In this document: one piece after another, positions 21,009 to 29,711 of the stretch
Layout: the number at the start of each line of letters is the position of its first letter
Position numbering within the stretch: the stretch's first letter is position 1
NCBI RefSeq assembly: GCF_900105995.1
Contig: NZ_LT629785.1
Coordinates: 1,178,001-1,242,000 of the forward strand
From: Pseudomonas pohangensis
Lineage (GTDB): Bacteria > Pseudomonadota > Gammaproteobacteria > Pseudomonadales > Pseudomonadaceae
Reading direction: 5' to 3'
DNA: 64,000 nucleotides
Program-made: the position numbers and the translations under genes
Notes under the pieces: model-generated
What the model was told of the DNA's origin: nothing
Databases searched by the model: none
Seen by the model: only the letters and a program-made list of their open reading frames with translations

Positions 21009-23339
21009 ATGGTTTATCTCCGGGTTCTCACTCTTCTGTCTGCCGCCATCAGTGCTCCGCTGCTGGCAGCGCCGATTTCCTACAGTAAAGATGTGCAGCC
21101 GATTTTCGAACGCAACTGCATCGCCTGCCATGGTTGCTATGACGCACCCTGCCAGCTGAAGCTGACCAGCGGCCCGGGTGCCCTGCGTGGCGCCAGCAAA
21201 GAGCTGGTGTATGACGGCGGCCGCTTGAAAGCCGCTCAGCCAAACGAGCTGTTCTTTGATGCGCAGACCACCGAACAATGGCGCAACCGCGGGTTTTACT
21301 CGGTGCTCGATCAGGATGGCGAACAGGCAGCGTTGATGTCGCGCATGCTCGAACTGGGTCACCAGACCACGCTCACGCCGAATGCCCGCTTGCCGGATGA
21401 TCTGGATATCAGCAGTTACCGGAAAAACCAGTGCCCCAAGCCTGACGAGTTCGCGGCCTTCAGCAAGAAGTATCCGGGCGTCGGCATGCCCTTTGCGGTG
21501 ACCGGTCTGCCGGCAGCAGACTACAAAACCCTGCAGGACTGGCTGGCCCAGGGTGCGCCGGTCGACCAGCAGCCGATCGTCGCCAATGCCGTCGAGGCCG
21601 CGCAGATCGCCGACTGGGAAAACCTGCTGAATGCCCCGGGGCCGCAGCAGGCACTGGTCGGGCGCTGGCTGTACGAGCACCTGTTCATTGCCCACCTGTA
21701 TTTCGAGGGTTCCGGCAGCGGGAACTTTTTCCAGGTGGTGCGTTCGCGCACGCCCAGCGGGCAGCCGGTGGATGTAATTGCCCGGCGTCGGCCCAATGAT
21801 GACCCGGGTACGCAGTTCTTTTATCGCATCCGGCCGATCCAGGGTGTCATCGTGCGCAAGACGCACATCACCTATCCGCTGAGTGCCAGCAAGCTGGCGC
21901 GGGTCAAGCAGCTGTTCTTTAGCGGCGACTGGAGCGCAGACAGCGTGCCCGGTTATGGCGTGGGATCGCAGGCCAACCCGTTTGTCACCTTCAGCGCCAT
22001 ACCGGCGCGGGCGCGCTACCAGTTCATGCTGGATAACGCCGAGTATTTCGTGCGTACCTTCATTCGTGGCCCGGTGTGCCGTGGCCAGATCGCCACCGAC
22101 GTGATTCGCGATCAGTTCTGGACGCTGTTCCAGGATCCGGAACATGACCTGTACATCACCAATGCCGAATACCGGACGCAGGTGGACCCGCTGCTGAAAA
22201 TGCCGGGACTGGCTCCCGACCTGGCCAGTGCCATGCGTGACTGGCCGGCCTATCGGGATCGCCGTAATGACTATCAGGCCATCCGGCAAAGCGCCTATGA
22301 AGATGTGGCGCCGCCGGACTGGAGCACCATCTGGACCGGCAATGACAATGCCCTGCTGACCATTTTCCGCCACTACGACAGTGCCGAGGTACACAAGGGG
22401 CTGGCGGGCGCCGTGCCTCTCACCACCTGGCTGATGGACTTCCCGCTGCTGGAGCGCACCTACTATGCGCTGGTGGTGAATTTCGATGTGTATGGCAGTG
22501 CTGCCCATCAGGCGCAGACGCGGATGTATTTCGATCTGATTCGCAACGGTTCGGAAGTCAATATGCTGCGCTTGCTGCCGGCGGATTCGCGCCAGGACAT
22601 TCTGGACAGCTGGTATGGCGGTGCCAGCGGCCGGCTCGCCCTGTGGATGGATTATCAGGATGTCGACACCGATAGCGATACCGCGCTGCAACTGCCACCA
22701 GGCGAGCCCTATCGGGCGTTTGCCAATGCCCTGCTGGCGCGCAACACGTCTCTCAATGTGACTCCGGACCCGATCAATCGCTGTACCGGTGATGCCTGCT
22801 TCAATCCGGCTGCGCCGCCTGCCTTGCAGGATGCCGAACAGGAGCTCAGCCGTCTCGCTGGGCGCCGCGCGGTGTCGCTGCCGGTAATTGACCAGCTGCC
22901 GGAAGTCACGCTTCTGCGGATCGAGACTCCCGATGGGGGGCGCGGCATCTATAGCCTGTTGCGCAATCGCGCGCACAGCAATGTGGCCTACATGCTGGGC
23001 GAATCGCTGCGTTATGAGCCGCTGAAGGACACACTGACCATCGCACCGGGAATACTCGGGAGTTATCCGAATTTCATGCTCAACATGAAGTCTTCAGAGG
23101 TAGCCGACTTCGTGGACGCCATGGAGCAGGTAACCGCGCCGGATACAATTGGCGGGCTGATTGACTCCATCGACCAGACCCAGTCCGAATCGGGCTTCAG
23201 GAAAATTGCCGAGCGCTGGGGCGTACGGCGCAGCAACCCGCAGTTCTGGTTCTATTTCAATGACCTGACGGCCTATCAGCGCGAAACCGCACCGCTCGAA
23301 GCCGGTGCGATGGATATGAGCCGTTTCGAGAACCTTTGA
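21009..23339 (+). CDS. cti: Periplasmic fatty acid cis/trans isomerase Cti
   Basis: A 776-aa exported c-type cytochrome that converts cis to trans unsaturated phospholipid acyl chains, a fast response to solvents and heat. Residues 1-21 form a signal peptide (LSAAISAPLLAAP). The haem motif CIACH is at 37-41, followed by GCYDAPC. I chose the ATG at 21009 because AGGA lies 6 nt upstream. Length agrees with Cti of P. putida. It is divergent from metH, a neighbour it is also associated with in other Pseudomonas. This fits the alkane and fatty-acid theme of the window. Confidence 0.93.
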   Translation: MVYLRVLTLLSAAISAPLLAAPISYSKDVQPIFERNCIACHGCYDAPCQLKLTSGPGALRGASKELVYDGGRLKAAQPNELFFDAQTTEQWRNRGFYSVLDQDGEQAALMSRMLELGHQTTLTPNARLPDDLDISSYRKNQCPKPDEFAAFSKKYPGVGMPFAVTGLPAADYKTLQDWLAQGAPVDQQPIVANAVEAAQIADWENLLNAPGPQQALVGRWLYEHLFIAHLYFEGSGSGNFFQVVRSRTPSGQPVDVIARRRPNDDPGTQFFYRIRPIQGVIVRKTHITYPLSASKLARVKQLFFSGDWSADSVPGYGVGSQANPFVTFSAIPARARYQFMLDNAEYFVRTFIRGPVCRGQIATDVIRDQFWTLFQDPEHDLYITNAEYRTQVDPLLKMPGLAPDLASAMRDWPAYRDRRNDYQAIRQSAYEDVAPPDWSTIWTGNDNALLTIFRHYDSAEVHKGLAGAVPLTTWLMDFPLLERTYYALVVNFDVYGSAAHQAQTRMYFDLIRNGSEVNMLRLLPADSRQDILDSWYGGASGRLALWMDYQDVDTDSDTALQLPPGEPYRAFANALLARNTSLNVTPDPINRCTGDACFNPAAPPALQDAEQELSRLAGRRAVSLPVIDQLPEVTLLRIETPDGGRGIYSLLRNRAHSNVAYMLGESLRYEPLKDTLTIAPGILGSYPNFMLNMKSSEVADFVDAMEQVTAPDTIGGLIDSIDQTQSESGFRKIAERWGVRRSNPQFWFYFNDLTAYQRETAPLEAGAMDMSRFENL

Positions 23340-23351
23340 TCGGACGCATTG

Positions 23352-23373
23352 GCCGGGCTTGAGCAAGCCCGGC
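23352..23373 (+). terminator. Hairpin after cti
   Basis: GCCGGGCTT-GAGC-AAGCCCGGC is a 9-bp perfect stem with a 4-nt loop, 12 bp after the cti stop. Only a weak T-rich segment follows (GGGCTTTATT), so it is terminator-like. Confidence 0.5.
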
Positions 23374-23464
23374 GCTGGCGCGGGCTTTATTCCTACCAAA
23401 ATACTAGGGCTTTATCGCGAGACAGCGCTGGCGTACAATTGCTGCAGGATTTCGAGGAGTTATC

Positions 23465-24046
23465 ATGAGCAACATTACCATCACCGACGCAGCCCAGGAC
23501 TACCTGGCTGACCTGCTGAGCAAGCAGAACACGACTGGCATCGGTATCCGGATTTTCATCACCGAGCCGGGCACGCCGCGTGCCGAAACCTGTATTGCCT
23601 ATTGCAAGCCGGGCGAAGAGAAGCCGGAAGACAGCGTGCTGGGTCTGAAAAGCTTTACCGCCTATATCGATGCCGCCAGCGAACCGTTCATGGGCGATGC
23701 GGTAGTCGATTACGCCAATGACCGCATGGGTGGCCAGCTGACCATCAAGGCGCCGAATGCCAAGGTGCCGATGGTCAACGAGGACAGCCCGATCAGCGAA
23801 CAGATCAACTACTACCTGCAGACCGAAATCAACCCGGGTTTGGCCAGCCATGGTGGACAGGTGAGTTTTGTCGACATAGATGAAGGCATTGTGATTCTGC
23901 GCTTCGGCGGTGGCTGTCAGGGTTGCGGTCAGGCGGATGTGACACTCAAGGAAGGTATCGAGAAGACGCTGCTCGAGCGCATTCCCGGCCTCAAGGGCGT
24001 GCGCGACGTGACCGATCACAGCAACCGCGAAAATGCCTATTACTGA
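23465..24046 (+). CDS. nfuA: Fe-S biogenesis protein NfuA
   Basis: A 193-aa carrier that holds a [4Fe-4S] cluster and delivers it to apo-proteins, especially under oxidative or iron stress. The N-terminal half is a degenerate A-type domain. The C-terminal Nfu domain has the cluster cysteines Cys151 and Cys154 in GGGCQGCGQADVTLKEG. GAGGAG precedes the ATG. The gene is monocistronic. AcnB in this window and other Fe-S enzymes would be clients. Confidence 0.96.
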   Translation: MSNITITDAAQDYLADLLSKQNTTGIGIRIFITEPGTPRAETCIAYCKPGEEKPEDSVLGLKSFTAYIDAASEPFMGDAVVDYANDRMGGQLTIKAPNAKVPMVNEDSPISEQINYYLQTEINPGLASHGGQVSFVDIDEGIVILRFGGGCQGCGQADVTLKEGIEKTLLERIPGLKGVRDVTDHSNRENAYY

Positions 24047-24106
24047 GTGATTGGCCAGCCGGGCTGAGGGCAGGCAAAGCCTGCAGATGATCCGGGTGGT
24101 TGTTGC

Positions 24107-24168
24107 TAGGAGCAGGTTCCGCTCGGTGGTTGCCAATCGATTATCCGCGAGTGGACCTGCTCGCGATG
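24107..24168. repeat. Diverged REP pair
   Basis: TAGGAGCAGGTTCCGCTCGG at 24107 and, in opposite orientation, CGCGAGTGGACCTGCTCGCG ending near 24166 resemble a decayed inverted pair of REP elements between nfuA and the phosphatase gene. The similarity of the first half is weak. Confidence 0.5.
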
Positions 24169-24263
24169 CTCTGGCGGCGCCTGTTTCACGATAGTGCAAC
24201 TGCTATGCTGGCAGCACGGTTCAGCCGGAAGCGCTGGAACCGAGCTGAGAATGGATAGACAGT

Positions 24264-26255
24264 ATGGCCTCCAAGCGCTTCAAGTCCCCGTTGCACTGGC
24301 GCATCACGCTCAGCTTTGCGGTCCTGACTGTCATGCTGGGCGCTGGCTTGAGTGCGTACTATCTGGTTCGCACCTCGGATATGTTGATCACGGCGACTGA
24401 CGGGGTGTTTGACCGGGTTGCTGCGGAGTTGACGCTCAACTTCCAGCTCAGCTATCAACCTGTTCACGAGATGGTCAGCCTCCTGTCCCGCTCTGAAATT
24501 GTTGAGGCAACCGACCTGGACAGCCGTCTTGCGCTGTTGCCAATGGTTGCCGCCGGCCTTGAAGCCTTGCCCGAGGCGGTCAGCTTTCAGGTTGGCTATG
24601 GGAACGGCGATTACTTCATTGTCCGCTCGCACGCGCCGGCAACCCTGCAGGCGCTTTTCGATGCACCTGCAGGCACCCGTTGGGTCGTAGAGAATATCGA
24701 TCGCGCCAACCGTAGCGGCGAGGTTCCGTACCGACGTTATTTCCTCGATGGCAATTTCCATCTGATTGCCCGGGCTGACCTTGGCCTGTCCGTTTATGAT
24801 CCGCGCGAGCGGCCCTGGTATGCCCAGGCCAAGGCCAGTACGCAAACCATCGCTACGCCACCCTATGCGTTTTTTTTCCTGCACAAGCCGGGCCTGACCG
24901 TGGCTCGTCAATCGGCTAACGGGCAGGCCGTCGCTGCTGCGGATATTCCACTGGAAGTGTTATCCAGGGTGTTGCTGGACGTTATCAGCACGCCCGGAGC
25001 CGAGAGCCTGCTGTACCTGCCGGACGGTACGCTTATGGCAGACGCACAACCGCAGCGACTTCTGGTTCGCCAACCCGACGGCGAGTTGCGCGTGGCCAGG
25101 GTGGAGGATTTGAACCGGCGTGCAATACCGCCCGAGCAGGGACCTAATGCAGTAACCAGCCAATGGATTCATCGAACACGGACGCTCGATCTGGCGCCAG
25201 GCCTGCAACCGGTATTGACGGTTGCCGTGCCACGCGAGGAATTGCTCGGAGATGCCTACAGTCGGTGGTGGCAGGCCTTGCTGGTTGCAGTCCTGGTGAT
25301 TCTGCTCTCGTTGCCGGCGACCTGGTGGGTGGCGCGTTCGGTAACGGCGCCCTTGCGCAAGTTGCGTGAGGCTGTGGCAGAGCTGGGCAGTGGCAACCTG
25401 GATGTCGATTTGCCCGTGCTGCAGAGAACCGATGAAGTGGGGGAGTTAAACAAGAGCTTCAGGCAGATGCAGCTGTCGTTGAAGGAGCACATTGCCGACC
25501 TGCAAAAAGCCACTGCAGCACGTCAGCATCTGGAAAGCGAACTGAGCATCGCCCGTGATATCCAGATGAGCATGCTGCCCGGGGGCGGTGCGCTTCAGAT
25601 GGATGAAGGCGAATGGCAGGTTGCGGCACGCCTGATACCGGCTCGGGCAGTAGGCGGTGACCTGTTCGAGTTGATTGGCAGTCAACAGAACAGACTCGTG
25701 GTGGTGGGTGATGTATCGGACAAGGGTGTTCCGGCAGCGCTGTTCATGGCCCGCGTGGTTACTCTGATCAAGTACTTGCACCATCAGGCAACACCACTGG
25801 AGCAGCTGCTGCTGGAGCTCAATCAGCAGTTGTGCGAGGACAATGACAGTTGCATGTTTGTCACGCTGATCTGCGGCACTCTTGATCTGCGCAGCGGCGA
25901 ATTCTGTTACGTGAGTGCTGGCCATAATCCGCCGATCCTGAGCTCTACCGGCGCCAGCAAGTTTGTCGATTGTTGCAATGGTCCGCCGCTGGGTTTGCAT
26001 GAAACAGCCAGCTTTCCACTGAATCGTTTGCTACTGCCCGCACAGTCCATGTTGACCCTGTACACGGATGGCATAACCGAAGCGTTCAATACGGACCGGC
26101 TTGAGTTCGGCAACCAGCGCCTGCTTGCAGTCCTGCAGGAAATGCCGCCTTCGGCAGCTGCAGCGCTTGATGGCGTACTGGCGGCGGTGGACGGTTTTGT
26201 CCACGGGGCCGAACAATCCGACGACATCACGCTAATGATGCTGAAGAGGAGCTGA
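24264..26255 (+). CDS. Membrane-bound PP2C/SpoIIE-type serine phosphatase with sensor and HAMP
   Basis: A 663-aa two-TM receptor phosphatase. TM1 is about 13-33, followed by a roughly 290-aa periplasmic sensor with Cache character (DPRERPWYAQAKAS), TM2 near 330-350, HAMP near 350-405, a short coiled segment, and a SpoIIE/PP2C domain. Metal-binding acids lie in AVGGDLFEL, VGDVSDKGVPAALFMA, LYTDGITEAF and SDDITLM. By homology to RsbU it should dephosphorylate the STAS protein encoded two genes downstream. SiaA of P. aeruginosa has a similar layout, but the partners here differ from SiaB and SiaC. The extracytoplasmic signal is unknown. Confidence 0.88.
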   Translation: MASKRFKSPLHWRITLSFAVLTVMLGAGLSAYYLVRTSDMLITATDGVFDRVAAELTLNFQLSYQPVHEMVSLLSRSEIVEATDLDSRLALLPMVAAGLEALPEAVSFQVGYGNGDYFIVRSHAPATLQALFDAPAGTRWVVENIDRANRSGEVPYRRYFLDGNFHLIARADLGLSVYDPRERPWYAQAKASTQTIATPPYAFFFLHKPGLTVARQSANGQAVAAADIPLEVLSRVLLDVISTPGAESLLYLPDGTLMADAQPQRLLVRQPDGELRVARVEDLNRRAIPPEQGPNAVTSQWIHRTRTLDLAPGLQPVLTVAVPREELLGDAYSRWWQALLVAVLVILLSLPATWWVARSVTAPLRKLREAVAELGSGNLDVDLPVLQRTDEVGELNKSFRQMQLSLKEHIADLQKATAARQHLESELSIARDIQMSMLPGGGALQMDEGEWQVAARLIPARAVGGDLFELIGSQQNRLVVVGDVSDKGVPAALFMARVVTLIKYLHHQATPLEQLLLELNQQLCEDNDSCMFVTLICGTLDLRSGEFCYVSAGHNPPILSSTGASKFVDCCNGPPLGLHETASFPLNRLLLPAQSMLTLYTDGITEAFNTDRLEFGNQRLLAVLQEMPPSAAAALDGVLAAVDGFVHGAEQSDDITLMMLKRS

Positions 26256-26256
26256 A

Positions 26257-26661
26257 ATGGGTTTCATGATTTTGCACGGCTCCGAGCAGCTCGATCAGGC
26301 GCTGGATTGGCTGCAGTCCCTGCTCGAGATGGAAAAGGTGGCAGTGGAGGTGATCTGTGACTTGAAGGTGGTGGTGGATGAAATGGTTGCCAATACCTTC
26401 ATGTACGGACGAAGCGGGCATCAGGGTGGCTGGATCAAACTGAGTCTGGAACGACAGGGCAATTGTCTGAACCTGATGATTGAGGACAACGGCGATCCCT
26501 TTGACCCTTTGCAGCAGGCACCTGCCGAAATAACCGGCGCTATGCAGGATCGACCTGTTGGTGGTCTGGGCTTGTTACTGGTAAAAAGCCTGACAGACGT
26601 TCAGCAGTATCAGCGTGCCGGGGACAGGAATATTCTTGTCCTGAGCAAGAACCTCAACTGA
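26257..26661 (+). CDS. RsbW-like anti-sigma/serine kinase (HATPase_c)
   Basis: A 134-aa single GHKL ATPase domain. The N box is VVVDEMVANTFMYG (Glu42, Asn46), the G1 box is EDNGDPFDP (77-79), and the G2 box is GGLGLLLV (102-109). These small kinases phosphorylate a partner STAS protein on Ser and bind a sigma factor or another target when the STAS protein is phosphorylated. It starts 1 nt after the phosphatase stop, so it is translationally coupled. No sigma-factor gene is nearby and the output partner is unknown. Confidence 0.85.
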   Translation: MGFMILHGSEQLDQALDWLQSLLEMEKVAVEVICDLKVVVDEMVANTFMYGRSGHQGGWIKLSLERQGNCLNLMIEDNGDPFDPLQQAPAEITGAMQDRPVGGLGLLLVKSLTDVQQYQRAGDRNILVLSKNLN

Positions 26662-26673
26662 AATGGACATGCC

Positions 26674-27054
26674 ATGCCTCTCGACATAGACGTAAAAAAT
26701 CCCTCGCCAGAGACTCTCAGGGTGGTGCTTGCAGGTTCACTGGACAGCCAGACGGCCCCCCGCCTTGATCACGCGCTGGATGCTGCGTACCAGCCGGAAT
26801 GCCGGCTGCTGGCATTTGATATGGGCAGTCTTGAATTCATCAGCTCAGCCGGCCTGCGCGTGATATTCAAGAATGTAAAGAGAATCAAGAAAAGCGGCGG
26901 GCGCGTGGGTGTTTCACGGATGAATGCCGGTGTGCGCAAAGTCTTCGAGATCGTGCAGGCAATTCCCGATCTGGACATTTTTGCCAGTGTGGAAGAGATG
27001 GATGAATACCTGGCGACCATCCAGCGGCGTGCGCTGGACGACGACTGGGAATAA
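26674..27054 (+). CDS. STAS-domain anti-sigma factor antagonist (RsbV/SpoIIAA-like)
   Basis: A 126-aa STAS domain. The signature FDMGSLEFISSAGLRVIF places the phosphorylatable serine at Ser57 or Ser58. It should cycle between a kinase-phosphorylated and a phosphatase-dephosphorylated form, the latter binding the kinase. The C-terminal tail ALDDDWE is acidic. It follows the kinase by 12 bp, completing a phosphatase-kinase-antagonist operon. Confidence 0.88.
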   Translation: MPLDIDVKNPSPETLRVVLAGSLDSQTAPRLDHALDAAYQPECRLLAFDMGSLEFISSAGLRVIFKNVKRIKKSGGRVGVSRMNAGVRKVFEIVQAIPDLDIFASVEEMDEYLATIQRRALDDDWE

Positions 27055-27178
27055 CGGTTTTCGGGCCTTGATGCCGCTTCGTTCCGCTCGCCCCAGCTAT
27101 ACCTGAACAATCAAATCAGCCAGCAGATGCCGGGCTGACTTGATTGTGGCTGCCATGGCTGTTTAGCTGAAACTCGCG

Positions 27179-27349
27179 TTATTCCCCGGTTTCAGCCACA
27201 AAGTCTTCCTTGGCCCGTACTGCACAGTCCGGGCAGACAAAGTCCTCGGGCAAATCGGCAAACAGGGTGCCGGGTTTGTAGCCTTCATGGGCATCACCGA
27301 GCTGTTCATCGTAAATGTAGCCACAGTCGGGGCAGGTGTATTTGCTCAC
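27179..27349 (-). CDS. Rubredoxin, electron donor to AlkB
   Basis: A 56-aa rubredoxin starting with GTG, which has AGGAG 5 nt upstream. Both iron-binding pairs are present: CPDCGYIYDE near residues 6-15 and CPDCAVRAKEDF near 39-50. The YxPGT...LPEDFVCP core is typical of alkane-hydroxylase rubredoxins. It starts 8 nt after the alkB stop on the same strand, so it is the obvious electron carrier to the AlkB di-iron centre. The rubredoxin reductase is not in this window. Confidence 0.95.
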   Translation of the reverse strand: MSKYTCPDCGYIYDEQLGDAHEGYKPGTLFADLPEDFVCPDCAVRAKEDFVAETGE

Positions 27350-27357
27350 GGGAACTC

Positions 27358-28560
27358 CTAGGCGGTTTTCTGTTGGGTCTGCAGCGCCCGGCTGTACCTG
27401 GCTTCAAGGGCAGCACGGCGGCCGGGTGCAATGTTGATCTTATCGAAGTCGCCGGCAATGTGCGGCAGCGCCAGCAGGCGACGATCCATCAACCAGTACC
27501 ACAGTGGCGGGACCAGGGCGATCAGAAACATACCGAAGTAGCCGGTGGGCATGCTCGGCAGGTCGGCAAAGCTGCGCAGGCTCTGGTAGCGACGGGTCGG
27601 GTGGGCGTGGTGGTCCGAGTGACGCTCCAGATGATAGAGCAGCAGGTTGGAGGCAATGAAATCGGCATTCCAGCTGTGGTACGGCTGGCAATGCTCAAAG
27701 CTGCCATTGGCCTTGCGCTGGCGCAGCAGACCGTAGTGCTCGATGTAGTTGGCGCTGGTCAGCTGCCACCAGGCGTAGAAGTTGTGGATGGCGAGGAACG
27801 GCAACATGATCCAGCCGAAGGCGATGACCAGACTGAGCTGCAGGATCGCGCCCAGTATGTAGGATTGCAGTGCTTCGTTTTCCAGGCTCCATTGGGATTT
27901 GCCCAGCCGCTGCAGGCGCTCCTTCTCCAGATTCCAGCCGCGCCTGAAGGCGCCGGGAATCTCGCGACAGGCGAAGCTGTAGATGTTTTCGCCCATGCGC
28001 GAGCTGGCCGGATCTTCCGGGGTGGCCACGTGGCGGTGGTGACCGCGATTGTGCTCGATACAGAAATGCCCGTAGAAAGGCACGGCCAGGACTATTCGCG
28101 CCATCCAGCGTTCCAGGTTGGTTTTCTTGTGGCCGAGTTCATGGGCGGTGTTGATGCCCAGACCGCTGTACAGGCCGGCGGTCAGTGCCAGCACCAGCAC
28201 GCTGGGCCAGGCCAGATCATGACTGGCCGTGAAGCCGGCGATGATCACCAGAACCACCAGGTGCAAGGGCACGGTGAGGATCGGCAGCCAGCGGTAGTAA
28301 GGATCGTCTTCCAGTTGTGGCACCAGCTCCTCGGGCGGGTTGCTCTGGTCGGTGCCCAGTAGCGCGTCGAAGAGGCTGGCGCCGCCATAGATGCCTACCA
28401 GCGGCGCGATCAGTGTCCACTCGCTGCCGGTCAACAGGTACAGGCCGACACCGCTGAGGGCGAGCAAGGGGTAGAGCATGGAGAATAGCCACAGATGGCG
28501 TTTGCGATCCTGATAGGTAATCAGGCGGTTGTCAGCGAGTTGCAGGCTATAGGTTTTCAT
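27358..28560 (-). CDS. alkB: Alkane 1-monooxygenase AlkB
   Basis: A 400-aa integral-membrane di-iron hydroxylase that oxidises the terminal carbon of medium or long n-alkanes to 1-alkanols. All histidine boxes are present: HELGHKK (140-146), EHNRGHHRHVATPEDPASS (169-187), the NYIEHYGLLR segment, and LERHSDHHAHPTRRYQ near 312. About six TM helices are present. It is transcribed with rubredoxin and divergently from an AraC-type gene. Chain-length range cannot be predicted reliably from the visible residues. Confidence 0.96.
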   Translation of the reverse strand: MKTYSLQLADNRLITYQDRKRHLWLFSMLYPLLALSGVGLYLLTGSEWTLIAPLVGIYGGASLFDALLGTDQSNPPEELVPQLEDDPYYRWLPILTVPLHLVVLVIIAGFTASHDLAWPSVLVLALTAGLYSGLGINTAHELGHKKTNLERWMARIVLAVPFYGHFCIEHNRGHHRHVATPEDPASSRMGENIYSFACREIPGAFRRGWNLEKERLQRLGKSQWSLENEALQSYILGAILQLSLVIAFGWIMLPFLAIHNFYAWWQLTSANYIEHYGLLRQRKANGSFEHCQPYHSWNADFIASNLLLYHLERHSDHHAHPTRRYQSLRSFADLPSMPTGYFGMFLIALVPPLWYWLMDRRLLALPHIAGDFDKINIAPGRRAALEARYSRALQTQQKTA

Positions 28561-28619
28561 TGTGTTCCTACCTCGGCAGTACGGAATTGCGTGATTGCAC
28601 AGTAGGTCGTTTGGGTTTA

Positions 28620-28649
28620 TTGATAAATTTCAGTTAACGACAATAATAT
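28620..28649 (+). promoter_or_regulatory. Predicted sigma-70 promoter of the AraC-type regulator
   Basis: TTGATA at 28620 and TAATAT at 28644 are separated by 18 nt, 28 bp before the ATG. The 116-bp region between alkB and the regulator is AT-richer than its surroundings and probably also holds the alkB promoter and operator. Confidence 0.45.
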
Positions 28650-28676
28650 GGTCATTTACCGCCACTTGAGCCGCTG

Positions 28677-29711
28677 ATGCCGCATCCCATAGATCTGTTG
28701 CCCGTACCGGCCACCTATACGCGGGTGCTTTTGCAGCGTCTGGCGGGTGCCGAGGAGCGCTTGTTGGCAGGTACCGGATTACTGCCCGAGAGCAGTAATC
28801 TGCCCGCCGAGATTACGGTTGCCCAGCAGTTGCAGGTATTTCGCAATGCCATGGCGATTGCCCGGCGCCCGGACTGGGCGGTCGAGTTCGGCAAGTTGCT
28901 GAATATCTCCAGCCATGGGCCGCTGGGCTTTGCCGCGCTGAGTGCATCGACCCTGGGAGAGGGGTTGGAAGTACTGGCACGCTTTGCGCGCATCCGCGCG
29001 CCTTATCTGAATTTTCGCGTGCGTGAAACAGCCGAGCGCCTGATTTTTGAATTGCTCACGGATAGCTACCCGTTGGGCGATCTGGAGATTCCGCTTGGCG
29101 AAATTGTGCTGCAGATAGCCTGTTCCTACGCCGAGGCGGTGATGGCGGACCGCATTGGTGAGGCATTCGTTCTGCTGGCCTTTCCGGCACCGGACGATCT
29201 GGCCGGTTATTGCGCACAATACCGGGCACAGTGCGAATTCCGGGCGCCTGTTAGCGGCTTTGCCATTCCGTTGTCCCTGCGCGACCTGGCGTGTCCGTTA
29301 CAGGACGACAAGACCTTCCGCGCCTCGCTGCTGCGTTGCAACGAGGCGCTGGATAAACTGCTGGCTCCGGCAGATATAGTCCTGCGCAGCGAGCACTGGC
29401 TGGCAGAGCAGTTCGAGATGTTGCGCTCGGATCAGGTTGCCCGGTGCTTGCCGGGTCTGGAGCAGCTGGCCTCGGCCCTGGCCATGTCGCCGCGTACGCT
29501 GATCCGTCATCTGGCTGCGCGCAATACCAGTTTTCGCGAACTGCGCGATGCCCAGCAGCGTGAGCTGGCGGTGCGTTTGCTGGCTAATGCCAGCTACACC
29601 GTGCAGGAAGTCGGGTCCTTGCTGGGCTATCCGGATGCGGCGAATTTCGGCCGGGCTTTTCGCCGCATGTTTGGTGTGTCGCCGGGGCAGTATCGCCGGC
29701 GCCAACGCTAA
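28677..29711 (+). CDS. AraC-family regulator, probable alkane-responsive activator of alkB
   Basis: A 344-aa protein with the arabinose-binding-like N-terminal domain of the OruR/AlkR type (about 25-210) and a C-terminal AraC HTH. The second HTH is YTVQEVGSLLGYPDAANFGR, followed by AFRRMFGVSPGQYR. It is divergent from alkB with a 116-bp shared region. That is the usual arrangement of alkane-responsive AlkR in other gammaproteobacteria, so alkane-dependent activation of alkB is inferred. No strong Shine-Dalgarno precedes the ATG. Its 3' end overlaps the convergent MFS gene by 4 bp. Confidence 0.82.
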   Translation: MPHPIDLLPVPATYTRVLLQRLAGAEERLLAGTGLLPESSNLPAEITVAQQLQVFRNAMAIARRPDWAVEFGKLLNISSHGPLGFAALSASTLGEGLEVLARFARIRAPYLNFRVRETAERLIFELLTDSYPLGDLEIPLGEIVLQIACSYAEAVMADRIGEAFVLLAFPAPDDLAGYCAQYRAQCEFRAPVSGFAIPLSLRDLACPLQDDKTFRASLLRCNEALDKLLAPADIVLRSEHWLAEQFEMLRSDQVARCLPGLEQLASALAMSPRTLIRHLAARNTSFRELRDAQQRELAVRLLANASYTVQEVGSLLGYPDAANFGRAFRRMFGVSPGQYRRRQR

